DNA of 64,000 nt, taken from Atriophallophorus winterbourni. Taxonomy: Eukaryota; Platyhelminthes; Trematoda; Plagiorchiida; Microphallidae. Shown here piece after piece: positions 22,224 to 33,346 of this stretch. A program made the position numbers and the translations under genes. Positions within the stretch are counted from its first letter, which is position 1. Every line of letters begins with the position of its first letter. The stretch lies in contig JACCGJ010016451.1 of assembly GCA_013407085.1 (NCBI GenBank), positions 62,001 to 126,000 on the forward strand. Direction: 5' to 3'. Under the pieces are notes generated by a model that saw only the letters and a program-made list of their open reading frames with translations, had not been told where the DNA came from and did no database searches.

Positions 22224-23128
22224 CTAAATTTCATCAAGAGACGACAACTTCTGGCATCTAGTTTCATCTTCATGGTCTGAGTCACTACAACTCGTCCACG
22301 ATTCATCCTCTAAAGGACGTAGCACGACAGTGGCGCCTTTCAATGTTGGAGTATAATTTTTCTGTGATAGCGTCATCGCCAAACTGTTTTCGTTTTCTAA
22401 GTTTCGCCTCGGAAGCGAATTTGGTGAGTTACGTTCTACAGCTAACTTTGACTTTCTACCTCTGATTGGGCTTGAAGTTTTCGGGTGTGCCGGTGTGTCA
22501 GGTTGCACGATGCATTTTCCTCAACGAAGTTAAGTTTCTCTGCTTTCGAAAGGAAGTAGTCGCGAAAACATTGCTTTGTGAATTCGACTACAATTGGCCG
22601 CGACGATCTGGTAGATGCGTCATTTGGTCCACCCCTCAATTTCCCGACCCTGTGAACGCACTTCAATGGAGTAGTCGGTCTCATGCCTGAAGCACTGAGT
22701 AGGTCGATAACCTTACTCCGATCGCTTTTTTTACGAGCCTTTGATTCTCGGATAAAAGGCTCAACCTGCGTTAAAATTAGGACATTTTCAGCCCGTGTTG
22801 AGCTAACTTGGTTTCTGGCTTGCAGCTCAGCAACCACTTTTCCTAAATGGTGGACTTCCCGAGCTAGAGCGCGAACATCCTTAGGCGGGCTAATGTGAAC
22901 ACCCCGATTATCTTTAACTTTCTTCCATGAAGCCCTTGGAGGACAGGAGGATGGCGATGATTTCACCTTCTGCGATCTCAAATGAGTGGTATGCTGGCTG
23001 GAGGTAGACGGGACCACTGACCTAGCTACTTCGGCAAAGGTTTTGTGTTTCGGAGACGGACGTGGAGGAGAACGCTTACGTTCCTCAAGACGCTCACGCT
23101 CCTCAAACAAAGTGCCCACGGACTTCAT
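22224..23128 (-). pseudogene. CR1-like ORF1 (nucleic-acid-binding protein), frameshifted
   Basis: The first frame (23128-22442) has a Glu/Arg-rich start, FAEVARSVVPSTSS, a coiled-coil-prone REVHHLGKVVAELQARNQ and PLKCVHRVGKLRGG...RPIVVEFTKQCFRDYFLSKA, an RNA-binding-like fold common in LINE ORF1. The frame then shifts to 22508-22224 (LENENSLAMTLSQKNYTP...). No zinc knuckles or esterase motif are visible. Confidence 0.7.
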
Positions 23129-23299
23129 ACAGTCAGCGCATAGCCATGTCAGCCATCGATGGGCCGCATAAATTGTTATGACGTCAGTCTAGAGCATTTA
23201 GGATGAACCCAAGGCAGGCACACGTCGCACTCTATACCTTTGGAAACCTTCTTGTTGTAGCTAGAGTAGAGGCAAAGACAAGAATTTTAAATCATTTTG

Positions 23300-23830
23300 C
23301 TAATGTAATCGGTAAATCAGAAATTTAATGAATTTCGAAAACTTTAGCAGCGTGGAAACAAAATTCAAACGGGGCGCGAAAATCTGTGCGCAAATTGTGG
23401 TGTTTGGTACGCCGAAGTTGCTGACACAACGGCGAACGAAAGTTTTCGCAGCAGATTCTGCACTGATATCATGGATGGCTACAGCCGATGGCCATTGAGT
23501 AAAACGGTTGACGCGAGTCAATTTATATATATAAGCAACCGCTGGAGACTGCTAATTGACTGACAATATAAAAGTGAACGTGCTGCAAGATCTTAGTAAC
23601 AGGTGGAGATATACCAAAGGAACTGATGGTGTGACTATGGAATTTGCTCTGTTGACATCTGAGACAACTCTCGGTCTTAATTTGAATGTCTTTATGCATG
23701 CCAGATAACAGATAATCAGCTTTTGAGTAGCTTTAACTCCAGGATGTGATAAATCATGTAAATGCGGGAATACTGCACGTCTCAAATTTGAAGAGACAAT
23801 TGGTCGAGCTTTCACCAGTAGAAATATCAC
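23300..23830 (-). pseudogene. Gypsy integrase, zinc-binding and core N-terminal part
   Basis: Minus-strand frames read ARPIVSSNLRRAVFPHLHDL then SHPGVKATQKLI (the H...H half of the integrase zinc finger). The partner segment follows, where CQTCQRAK is degraded to VNRANS. The core begins at 23521: VNRFTQWPSAVAIHDISAES and FVRRCVSNFGVP. The element is broken by stops between about 23552 and 23521 and runs into the LINE insertion. Confidence 0.8.
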
Positions 23831-24299
23831 AAACCAGATAAGAATCGGAATTAGGTTTCGAAATGCGGCGGATTTTACCAGATTGTAAAGTAATGCACCT
23901 ATTTATTACATGATTATTTCATTGCGAACGAGCTTAATGTTCCAAGTCGATTCCAGGCAGGTCGATGGCACTTAAATGAACCTGAGATAAACTATCCGCG
24001 GCTGTGTTTGACGAGCCGAAAAGTTATCCAATGTCACTCTTAAATTGGAAAATATAATCTAGCTTGCCGATCTCGAGGGGTGAATAACGATCTGATGTCA
24101 CAGCAAGTGTAAATGCCAAGTGTTTGTGGCCGGTTTGTGGTCTTAACCACGATGTTACGACCGGAAATAGGGGATGGAATATTATATATCAAGCAGCTCT
24201 GGACCAAATGCACTATATTGTATTTGGACCAGTTGCAGTCAACGTGAAATGAAAGCTAGAGGCCTGGTGATTTTTTCAAACTCTTGTTGGAGTTCTGCA

Positions 24300-25250
24300 C
24301 CCACAGCTTCGCTTGACGCATCGGTAACTCATGATAGGTAAGCATCTACCTCAGTGGACATATAAGTCAGAGTGGTTGCTTCTTTGAGGACATTGTTGAG
24401 TGTTCCGAAATATTCGTTCGCTTCTGCGTTCATTGAGAATTCTCGTTGTTCGCAGCGAAGTAAATCTGTTGACTGTTGAGCTAAATTCGCGTCATTGGCT
24501 ATAAAGCGCCTGTAGCAATTGTCTAAGCCGAGAAATTGACGTAACTGACGGATTAATCTTGGACACGGATAGTCGCACATAGCTGGAACCAAGATAATCT
24601 ACATTAATGAAGCATTTATTGGGGTTCACGACAAATTCATCACGCGATTTACATTGCAAAATCTTTCGAAGATGTTCAACATGCTCCGACGATTTCGAGC
24701 TGGCAGTTAGTACCTTATCTATGTAAAATTAAACGCAGCAAAAATGGCACACATACAAAGCCAAGTAAGACTATTGGCGTTGTGATTAGCGTTTTTTGGA
24801 TGTCCTGCATCGCAACAGCGGTTTGATGATAAGTACCTACTAATCCAAGGTTCTAAAACACGGTTTTCCTATGTAGCGATGTCGTGAAATCGTGAATATG
24901 TGGATAAGTGGGAAAGGATAACGGTGTGGTAGAATAACGGGTTTGAGTCACCGATAATCTCCACATGGTGTCCGCTCGATCATTTGTTCCATCATATGTT
25001 TGTACTCTTGCTTGGTAAAGTCAGCTTGTTGGGATCTAGCTTACGCGGCTTGGCAGAGGCTGGTGGACTGCGAGTGACGATTTGGTGCCGGACCTGATGT
25101 TTGACCAAATTAGTGAATGACTGCGGTTTAAAAACCTCGGTTCGGGTGGAATGTCGCTGAGTTCCACATCGGTGTTTACCAGAAAATGCTAATTAGTTGA
25201 GTTGTCAGAGGCGTACAGAAGACGGATAATTTTTTGCAAGGCAGTGCAGA
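24300..25250 (-). pseudogene. Gypsy protease/reverse transcriptase/RNase H remnant
   Basis: Minus-strand frames give HIVTRSPPASAKPRKLDPNK near 25080, then FTKQEYKHMMEQMIERTPCG (RT entry block). CGDYR.LKPVILPHRYPFP follows (the DYR.LN..T..D.YP block), then LRQFLGLDNCYRRFIAN at 24560 (thumb). YMSTEVDAYLS leads into the RNase H VTDAS. The palm with YxDD is deleted or unreadable between about 24840 and 24620. Confidence 0.75.
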
Positions 25251-25549
25251 TTTATTTACTGCTGTCTGTCCTCCTGTCTGTCTACCTGGATCATTAGGGT
25301 CTTAGGTGAATGTGCAGGGCTTGTGCATCGATCAGCGCGTTCGACAAACCGGCGGTGGTAGTAAGAAAGTCGAGAGTGCTTATTAGGCTTCGAAAAAATT
25401 GGCGACCGCTGTTTCTTTTTTGGAGTGTCGTACTTTAGATCTAGATTCTGTAAAGTCTTGAAAATTTCAAATGAGTTACGTGATATTCAAAACAAATGAC
25501 GTAAGTTCAAACTCTAGTTCTGAACAAACATGTTTACTGTAAATATAAA

Positions 25550-25690
25550 ACACATTTGCATGCATCTCCTTCACACAAAACACCACACGACCAATTTCGT
25601 GCTGTTTGCACTCATCAGGTAGGGACAGTAGGATCAGGATCCGCATGCGCTAGAAACAGTGGAAGAACAAGCTCAACATGTTTACTGTAA
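25550..25690 (+). repeat. Dispersed repeat A, copy in the Gypsy leader region
   Basis: CATTTGCATGCATCTCC, then CGTGCTGTTTGCACTCATCA and GGATCCGCATGCGCTAGAAAC recur at 39345-39480 (same strand) and, reversed, at 38585-38670 and 39680-39790. The family is unrecognised; each copy is about 100-150 bp. Confidence 0.6.
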
Positions 25691-25895
25691 GATTGTATAG
25701 CAGTGATTGTAGGTTCGGGGTTTTCATATATTTGGTATGCTATATTGGCACCCTTTTCGATACTGCCGTCGTTTACTACTAGTTGTGACATAGTTTTCTT
25801 ATTGATAAAAATGCCTAAAGAATATACTGGAAAAATCAAAACAATGGGGTGTATGCCATGGTAAAAATTTCCGGTTTCAACAAATTTAGGTGGCT

Positions 25896-26257
25896 TGGGC
25901 TACTTGAAATTATAGTATATATGTAAAGATGAAAACGTAACGACTCACAATAATTCTTGAATCAGATTGTAAAGCGATTTTTCCAGAATCGGCAATTAAA
26001 AGATTCCGTCTAGAAATTAAAGTATTATCACAGATACAGCTTTGGAAGATCCGAAAAAAGACACGGCTGAAATATGGATCAGTTCTTATAGAAAATGCAA
26101 ACGATAATCCCACAACTGGCAGTTAGAATTCCAAGCACGCATGACAGATATCCAAGGAGTCGAGAAGTGAAGCTTTGAGTGTCTGGAAATTTTTGTATAG
26201 AAAAATGTGTACGGTGATTGAGACAAACAAAATGTGTACAGAAAACACAATAACTAC
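25896..26257 (-). repeat. 5' LTR of the Gypsy element
   Basis: This is the partner of 17921-18298, in the same orientation, with several indels. Both begin TGGxCTA on the plus strand, which is the CA end of the LTR on the coding strand. No convincing primer-binding site was found next to it. Confidence 0.65.
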
Positions 26258-28211
26258 AATATGAATACTGAATATAGCTGTGTTGGATTCTCAATCGCGC
26301 ACTACCGTAGATATGAGCCGCCTGCAAACCTATTTCATATACTTTTAATGCTGAAGTTATTCCAACTTGTTCTTGTAGATAAAGTTTGTTAGTTCTGGTG
26401 AAAATTATTGTAATGACCTAATGATAAATATGAAACGTAAAATGTTACAATGTGTTTTCACGTTTGCCGGATGTTTTGTATCAGAATACTTTTTATCTAA
26501 AAATAGTTTTAAAATTCGTATAAAGCTTATAATATTGTCGTCATTCAGATGCTTATGAAAATAAACGGATTATATTAAAAGTATGCAATTAACAGAAAAA
26601 TGAACAAAATGTTTCCATAGTTTGTTAATTTTCTAAATGTCAAACTTTACTCTAATTGAATGAAAAATATATGTCTGATACCAGATCAACAGCCTAACTT
26701 TTTCAGTTCAACGAGTTGATTTTTCGCTTAGTAGCACATGACATTGTTTATTTTGATAAGCATTATTCATGTATTAAACCCGCTATACTCTACTAAATTA
26801 GGTATCCAAAAATAAAATGATTTTACATTTGCATCAGATGCTTTAGTTAGTCAAACGGATTTTCTTTAAACATCAATTCTTTTGTTGTATATTTGCATAA
26901 AAATCCGATGGGCCTATATAGTACTATTGCTTATATTTTTTCTAATGAATGATTCTGATTTTGGTCCTTATTCTGACTGGATTTACACGAATACTTTTTT
27001 ATTCAGCTTCACACTAAAATGTTAAGCACTCGAAGCATAGCGTCTACTAACAATCAAATACTTCTTCAATTGTGGAAATTGTTTTTAACTATTTGAATTT
27101 GTGTTTGAAAAGTTGCCGCTAAATGCTTTCTGATTTGTAATTTCGAGAAACTATGTAAATTGTTCCACATACGTTAGTATAAATGGTATAGTCTTCGTAC
27201 CTGTGATAATATGTCTAGCATTTAAATTAGAATAATTTGCTTGTCTACATAATACTTAGTGCCACGGGTCCAGCTTCGAAATTCATTTTGGTTCAGAGAG
27301 ATTAGCGCATGCTAGCCTGAATAGTTAGAATGCAATATTCCAACATACACCAGATAATTTCTTCTTGATTCATAAGAGATTTTACAGATAGTCAAATATA
27401 CCTATTGGCTAACTATGTATTTTCAACGGTATACTTATATTTCGGGAGATGTGAGCAACACATTACTATGCGATTTGTAGTTTCAACACAAAAACTGAAC
27501 GTCTATTATAAATCATGTGTTAGGCGATTTGTGCAAATGCTTGAACTAAGGTTAAATTGAAATTGGCGATGCGTGTATCACGTTATCATAATATATTTGT
27601 TTGTTGATTTCAATGCTGGTTCGATTATTGCGTTGCTTTTTAACTCTACTTAATACACCAGTATGGAAGTACAAATGATTTCCAATCAAAAATTCTATAT
27701 AACCAATAACCACGAATAATTTCCGGCTTCATACAACCGGAAATTGTATGTTAACTATTTTAAAATGTGGGTTAATCTAAACTATCATATAGCTCTATAT
27801 GATTTTATGCTATTACTATAGCTCAATATTGAAGAATTGTTAGCATGATCTACTGTATACGCTTGTGCGACGATTCAATAATCTAGTAAATGAACAATGG
27901 TATTGTTGCTCCTTTCCATGTGCAAACTACATATATGTGTTGGCGATTTTATCTCGTTAATATAGAAATTATGAAGAAAATTAGTGGGAATTCTGTAAAC
28001 AGATATTTCAAAATGTTTTCTTTGATCTATATGATGGATCATAGTGACCAAAACCAAAGAAAGAGCAATTTTCAAGCTAGCTGTTTAATAAATATATGTA
28101 ATAATGTTTGTTTTTTCTCACATGCGATGTGACAAACGAATTTGAGTAATATTAGACAAATAGAATTTATTACATAAAGCAGCACTTAGATGTAATCGTA
28201 TTCAATAGACA
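26258..28211. other. AT-rich stretch without recognisable genes
   Basis: Very AT-rich, no ORF over about 80 codons, no motif and no partner repeat within the window. Confidence 0.5.
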
Positions 28212-28731
28212 TGTCGCGACCAAATCGTCACTGGGGAATAGTGTCTGTCACGGGAACTAGTTGCCTGCTACAAGCCACGAGATTCTTATACCGGGAGTGA
28301 CGAGCGTTTACGAATCGATCCCAAATCAAAACAATACGTCAATTTACGCTGTACTCAACGGTAATCGAATACAGGTTTCAATGCAAACCCAACGCGTCCA
28401 ATAAACGGAAGTCAAACAGCTCAGTTGAGAGCACAAAAAATTACCGTTTTCCAATAACGGTAAACACGGGTAACGGACAAATCAAAATGTGCGGAAGCCG
28501 AAGTGCAGTTAAACAAAGGAAAAATGTTCGGGGAAGAAAACTCTCACAGATTTAACATTTAGTTTAAATGTTATTTTCAATTTAAAGAACAAACAAAAAT
28601 ATCACGGGAAAACTATGACACAACAAACTTGATAAGGAACACGGGTGTAGGGTGGGAACAAATGTCTCCAGTTCGTTTGATCTTGCTGGACCGAAAGAGG
28701 AATTTTCAAGACATCAACGCGGATTCATACA
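28212..28731 (-). repeat. 3' LTR of the BEL/Pao element
   Basis: TGTCGCGACC...CGGATTCATACA. It is about 97-98 percent identical by eye to 30384-30904. Confidence 0.9.
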
Positions 28732-28859
28732 CCGCCCACCAAAATTCCTCCAAATCTGAAAAGCAAGTAGAGACACAAACACTGAACTGCGGGGCTCTCC
28801 TCTACCTGGCTACCCGACCGTGTACCTGCGCGACCCATGACAGGGACTGGACGATCAAA

Positions 28860-29025
28860 TGTTTGATGGTATCTCTGGAGTTGGCAGACCCGAAGACCCC
28901 CCTCCCACCTAAAACATTTGCCTTCAGTGTAATCAACGTTCGTCTTCGCATGCAACCGGCAGACTGCATGCTTGGTGGTATTTCTGGGGTTAGCAGATCC
29001 GAAAACCCGCCTCCCACCTTAAACA
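28860..29025. repeat. Two-unit direct repeat in the BEL/Pao interior
   Basis: GGTATCTCTGGAGTTGGCAG (from 28868) and GGTATTTCTGGGGTTAGCAG (from 28977) start two 43-44 bp units ending CTCCCACCT, spaced 109 bp apart. They are non-coding and lie between the gag stop and the 3' LTR. Confidence 0.75.
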
Positions 29026-29089
29026 CCAGCCCCCGGGCCCGACACCCAGGTACAGTAGAATAAAGCAAGTGACTTTATTTAGTGGCGAG

Positions 29090-30373
29090 TCACACACGCC
29101 ACGTAGCATCGCCATCACTGGACACCTGTGGCTTTTTATAGGCAAAATGTTTGCTAGACAAAGACTCACCACGTTTCCCGGTTCTGCCAGCGCCCTGCAA
29201 TAAGCTCATGCATGATATCCTAACCGAACGAGCCTTATGTATTGCATCCTCCAACAGCGACATTTTGCGCCATCTAAACAAGTCTGAATTACAAAACATT
29301 GTATCCGAGTTTCCAAACATAAATGGTTCATCAGGTATACAACCGAAAGGTTTACGCCAATCATACGGATTGTCATGCTGAGCATACGTCGCCCCAATTA
29401 AAGCGGATTCAGTGTCATGTGATCCAGGCCTACTTTTCATTTGGGCTGATTTGGTGTCAGGTGGGCCAGGCTTAGTCTCCATCTGATCCGAATTAGTGTC
29501 GGAGAATTCAGTCTCAAAATCCGACTGAGCTAATTCAGTGTCAGGTAACTCAGCTTCCTGATCACCATCGACAACACAAAGGTCAATATCCCTCAACATT
29601 GCACCAGTAGAAACAATTTCTTGACAATTAACGAGACTAACAGGCCTTGCTATTGTATGCGGTTGCCCGAAAAAGTCCTTCAGGATTGATCTCGCCCGCT
29701 TATACGCACGTTCAGGTGGCAGCATGACACACTCTTTAATAGTTTCTTTTGCTATACCTCGGCAATAATTTAGCAAACATAGGAACCTCTGTCCGTCATC
29801 AAGAGTTCTAGACTCCACATAGGTCTCGAACTGACGACAAAATTTCCCGTAGGTGCTAGCTGAACCATCAAAAGATATCAATTCTATCTTCGGAAGGTCA
29901 GATTTATTACGAACAGAATCTTCTACCTCCGAACGAGGGTAGTCAGCTACTTTTTCCTTTTGATGCTCGCAACGCGCAAGATAACTTGCCGAAGCAGCAA
30001 TCTTAGCCATTTTAACCTCCTGTGCCGCCTCAAGCAATTTCGGTTGCATCTCGAGAGCTTCACGTTTCTGCGACAGTTTTAGGAGTTCCAAGTGCATCTT
30101 AGCCTTACGAACAAGGATGTTTGATTCTATCTTTGAACTCCTTAGGCTACCTCGAGAACCCTCAACAGAACAATGAATGCGCTCACCTGCGGTGTCCTCC
30201 GTTCCAATATCGACCAACCGTTGGGAAGATTCGATCTTTTCGACAAAACAGCGGGTAACAGGCATATTGACGTCGGCAAATTCGACGTAGAGTACTGTAT
30301 TGCGTCCACAAATTTGACATTGAGTACTGTATTTTTTCCAATTGAGACAAATACGGTCCAAATCGAATTCCAA
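29090..30373 (-). CDS. BEL/Pao gag-like protein (DUF1759-type)
   Basis: An open frame of 427 codons ends in TGA at 29090 and is open almost from the 5' LTR. The frame opens at a TTG; the first ATG is about residue 36 (VNMPVTRC), the likelier start. A coiled-coil-prone helix (MHLELLKLSQKREALEMQPK) is followed by the BEL gag core: LPKIELISFDGSASTYGKF, RQFETYVESRTLDDGQRFLC, RGIAKETIKECVMLPPE and AYKRARSILKDFFGQPHTIA. The C-terminal part has acidic Asp-Thr/Ser-Asp repeats (PDTELAQSD, SDTNSDQMETKPG, PDTKSAQMKSRPG). No zinc knuckle is seen. It probably forms particles packaging this RNA if pol is supplied by a relative. The intact frame and similar LTRs indicate a young insertion. Confidence 0.8.
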   Translation of the reverse strand: MEFDLDRICLNWKKYSTQCQICGRNTVLYVEFADVNMPVTRCFVEKIESSQRLVDIGTEDTAGERIHCSVEGSRGSLRSSKIESNILVRKAKMHLELLKLSQKREALEMQPKLLEAAQEVKMAKIAASASYLARCEHQKEKVADYPRSEVEDSVRNKSDLPKIELISFDGSASTYGKFCRQFETYVESRTLDDGQRFLCLLNYCRGIAKETIKECVMLPPERAYKRARSILKDFFGQPHTIARPVSLVNCQEIVSTGAMLRDIDLCVVDGDQEAELPDTELAQSDFETEFSDTNSDQMETKPGPPDTKSAQMKSRPGSHDTESALIGATYAQHDNPYDWRKPFGCIPDEPFMFGNSDTMFCNSDLFRWRKMSLLEDAIHKARSVRISCMSLLQGAGRTGKRGESLSSKHFAYKKPQVSSDGDATWRV

Positions 30374-30383
30374 CGTTGAGTAC

Positions 30384-30904
30384 TGTAGCGATCAAATCGT
30401 CACTGGGGAATAGTTTCTGTCACGGAAACTAGTTGTCTGCTACAAGCCACGAGATGCTTATACCGGGAATGACGAGCGTTTACGAATCGATCCCAAATCA
30501 AAACAATACGTCAATTTACGCTGTACTCAACGGTAATCGAATACAGGTTTCAATGCAAACCCAACGCGTCCAATAAACGGAAGTCAAACAGCTCAGTTGA
30601 GATCACAAAAAATTACCGTTTTCCAATAACGGTAAACACGGGTAACGGACAAATCAAAATGTGCGGAAGCCGAAGTGCAGTTAAACAAAGGAAAAATGTT
30701 CGGGAAAGAAAACTCTCACAGATTTAACATTTAGTTTAAATGTTATTTTCAATTTAAGGAACAAACAAAAAATATCACGGGAAAACTATGACACAACAAA
30801 CTTGATAAGGAACACGGGTGTAGGGTGGGAACAAATGTCTCCAGTTTGTTTGATCTTGCTGGACCGAAAGAGGAATTTTTAAGACATCAACGCGGATTCA
30901 TACA
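30384..30904 (-). repeat. 5' LTR of the BEL/Pao element
   Basis: TGTAGCGATC...CGGATTCATACA, partner of 28212-28731. On the coding strand it is followed by GTACTCAACGTTGGAATTCG, where TGGAATTC may belong to a primer-binding site; no tRNA could be named. Confidence 0.88.
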
Positions 30905-32713
30905 AGACATTTAAAATATTTTCCAACATATTAGTGCTTGCTTGTTAGAAATTTATTTAAACCTTCACAACGTTTATGGTCTACTCATAGAAAATTGTTG
31001 GTAATCAACAAAACTCTCTGTTTTCTGTGCATACATTAGATTTGTGTCTTTTAATATTGGAACCACGAAGCTGACAGCCAATGAATCATGACTAGTTCGC
31101 TCCCTCAACCGCCACGGTATCAAAATGGGCCACATATCGGAAAACTTTGTTCATTTTATTGCATTTCAAATCCAGCTCCGTAAGTATTTTGCTATAGCGC
31201 ATGTTCAATGTATACGTTTCTAACTTTAATGACTTAGCTGAATATATCTGTTAACCAAAAATCGGACAAATCATTCTAACATCGTTTACTCTTCAATCGA
31301 TTAATTTTTGCCGTGTTGTTTCATTGCTACAGCAAAATTAAACTACAAGGCATCAAAAGACCTACCTAGATTCTGTTTAAGTCATATATAACCATGAGAT
31401 TTGGTATAAAGTATATCGAAAAATGCTTTTATCGGCAGATTTGCGTTTTATAATTGAGACAACACAGTAGCAACATGATTGCGCAAAATACACACTGAAA
31501 ACATTTGTTGGCTACTATTTAAGATATTAGATGACCAGATAAGAAGGAGACAGATCGTTATGTTGCAGTCGCATGACCTTCATCCATTCTTTAAAAATCT
31601 TCAATGATTTGGGTGCCATTTATCTACACGGCATTTTCAAAATCAGTCTACATAATCAACTTTTACCATTTTGCAATATTATACATTCGTCAACTTTAGT
31701 TTGAAAATTTGAACCTATTATTAGAGGACCGAGTTGAGTCAGATCACGATTTAGTTGCGCAAGAATCAACCGTCATTTAAGTGTAGTCATTAAAGGAGCA
31801 TTTTCAAATGGACTCAAAACCTTCTATCTCTTTTATTCGTCGTAACAAGATTTTGTGAATCGTTGGTGTTTCTTATTATCGAAGGTTTTTTGAGTTTATG
31901 TCACATTTGGCACATTATGTTACTCGTATGCTCACGGTCACAATGTTGTAACAAGACTAAGGAAGGAAGTTTGATCAAAGCTCCGTCTGAGATTTGGCTA
32001 ATGATTGTGTTCGTGTAGTGACGCCAGCTCAAAGAATTTCTCGAATTAAAAATAACACGACTGCATGAGACGTTCGCTTTTTTAGTAAAAACATGGAAGA
32101 TTCAAATTGCTCACAAACAACAATTTAGAAGTCTGGCGGTTCGCGATCTAGCGCTAAGAATAGACTGATTAAGCATTAAATACATTGACAACGGATTTTG
32201 ATCACCATTACATTGGCTTACAGATCACCACAGCCTATCAGAAGGTTAAGTCAAAGCTGTTGAATTTTATTAGAATATGCTAAACGTTTATTGTAGTAGA
32301 CCACAACTCTACCACCGGATGTTAGGCATTCACGATGATCATGTTTGAATTTTGTGAACCTTCTACCAATTAGTTTAATCAGTGATTCTGTATTTCAACA
32401 CCGTGGTTTGTTAAAGGAGCCTGATATAACAGCGATTAATCACTTTGCTACTTTTCTATGAACCCCAAAAATCCAGTATTCAAATGTGATTACGGTTGAT
32501 GTGAGGACCACTGCAAACTGGTTTCATATTACTCATATAACAATTTGTTTTTGACCATTGAAACCTTTGAATTATTTTAAAAATTCTAATAATCGTTTTT
32601 CAGTGCCACAAAATTTTAAAAGTTTATTTGCTATATAAGAACCGTTTCTATGTCACAGAAGGGTAAATCGAATAACCGTTTGAAGTCTGGACACTAAACG
32701 CTATCGGTAACAC
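30905..32713. other. Intergenic region upstream of FAK
   Basis: AT-rich with no ORF or repeat recognised. It should hold the FAK promoter and 5' UTR, but no core promoter element could be supported. Confidence 0.4.
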
Positions 32714-33346
32714 ATGGATACGACAAATGATCTCATTACCATATACACCAAAGTTGGATACGCCAAGGTTTCTTGCCTACCCGACACCACTGTGAAGGTA
32801 ATGTCTAATACGTAACGTGAGGTCATTTGTGTTAGGCTATGATTTGTACAGCCTTGCGGACCGTTTCTATCAACAGTCCTTCACAGTTGTACGGACTATA
32901 TTGGTCGCCGACATTGAAAGAAGGAACTCAACCGAAGCACCTTTTGTGCCAAAATTTGACTTGGGCAGAACTGAAGACAATGTATAGCCCTACTGAACTG
33001 ATGCTTTCTATCTGCTTGTATCCAACAAAATTTGAAGAAGCTGCTCGTAGCGATCGATCGACTTTGTTTTACCTGTACCAGCAAGTAGACCTGAGCGAAA
33101 TTGTGAATTGCATTTTAGACAAAAGATATGTACTATAACAAATTCAAAATGATCGAAGATGCAGAAATGGCATTCGAACTTGGATGTTTGGAAATTCGGT
33201 TCGTTAATTTGCGTGTTAACCTTGGGATTTTTTGCAGCAGCTTCATCACCACTCCGGGTATTGAAGCGAAAGAATTGCTTCAACGTGTTCAGAAGATACG
33301 ACCAATCAATTCTTTCTTTCCCCCATGTGTCTTGCAACAGAACAAA
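32714..33346 (+). CDS. PTK2: FAK exons 1-3 (FERM lobes F1 and start of F2) with two micro-introns
   Basis: Exon 1 (28 codons) reads LITIYTKVGYAKVSCLPDTT. Exon 2 carries LYGLYWSP and YSPTELMLSICLYPTKFEE, ending at YQQ. Exon 3 continues TKDMYYNKFKMIED and LGCLEIR, ending SFFPPCVLQQNK before donor GTATGT. The introns are 38 bp (32798-32835, GTAATG...TTAG) and 34 bp (33085-33118, GTAGAC...TTTTAG). Without removing them the frame is lost; with them the spacing from YQQ to LGCLEIR equals that of vertebrate FAK. Confidence 0.88.

Larger units (their letters stand above)
19370..23150 (-). mobile_element. Near full-length CR1-like LINE (ORF1, endonuclease, reverse transcriptase)
   Basis: It reads on the minus strand from ORF1 (23128) to the last codon region (19373), about 3.8 kb, and lies inside the Gypsy element. 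Three parts are present in canonical CR1 order and are listed separately. Several frameshifts and stops disable it, but all catalytic blocks remain readable, so it is younger than its host element. Confidence 0.85.
17921..26257 (-). mobile_element. Ty3/Gypsy (CsRn1-like) LTR retrotransposon, split by a CR1-like LINE
   Basis: Direct LTR-like repeats of about 370 bp (17921-18298 and about 25896-26257) bracket minus-strand pol fragments in the correct order: protease/RT region (about 25250-24600), RT thumb/RNase H (24592-24300), integrase zinc-binding and core (23830-23300), integrase C-terminal part (19131-18550). A near full-length CR1-like LINE (about 19370-23150) lies between the two integrase parts. 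Every ORF is broken. The LTRs have diverged clearly, so this is an old insertion. No target duplication could be settled. Confidence 0.7.
28212..30904 (-). mobile_element. Compact BEL/Pao LTR retrotransposon, gag only
   Basis: Two 520/521 bp LTRs (28212-28731 and 30384-30904) begin TG and end CA. By eye they differ at about a dozen substitutions and one 1-bp indel. AGACA at 28207-28211 and at 30905-30909 forms a 5 bp target duplication. The 1652 bp interior holds one gag-like ORF on the minus strand and no protease, reverse transcriptase or integrase. The copy therefore needs proteins in trans. A purine-rich GGTGGGCGG (minus, plus 28732-28740) abuts the 3' LTR as a polypurine tract. Confidence 0.88.

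Noticed and set aside
28629..29063. 144-codon plus-strand ORF
   Set aside because: Spans the BEL/Pao LTR border and non-coding repeats; no motif.
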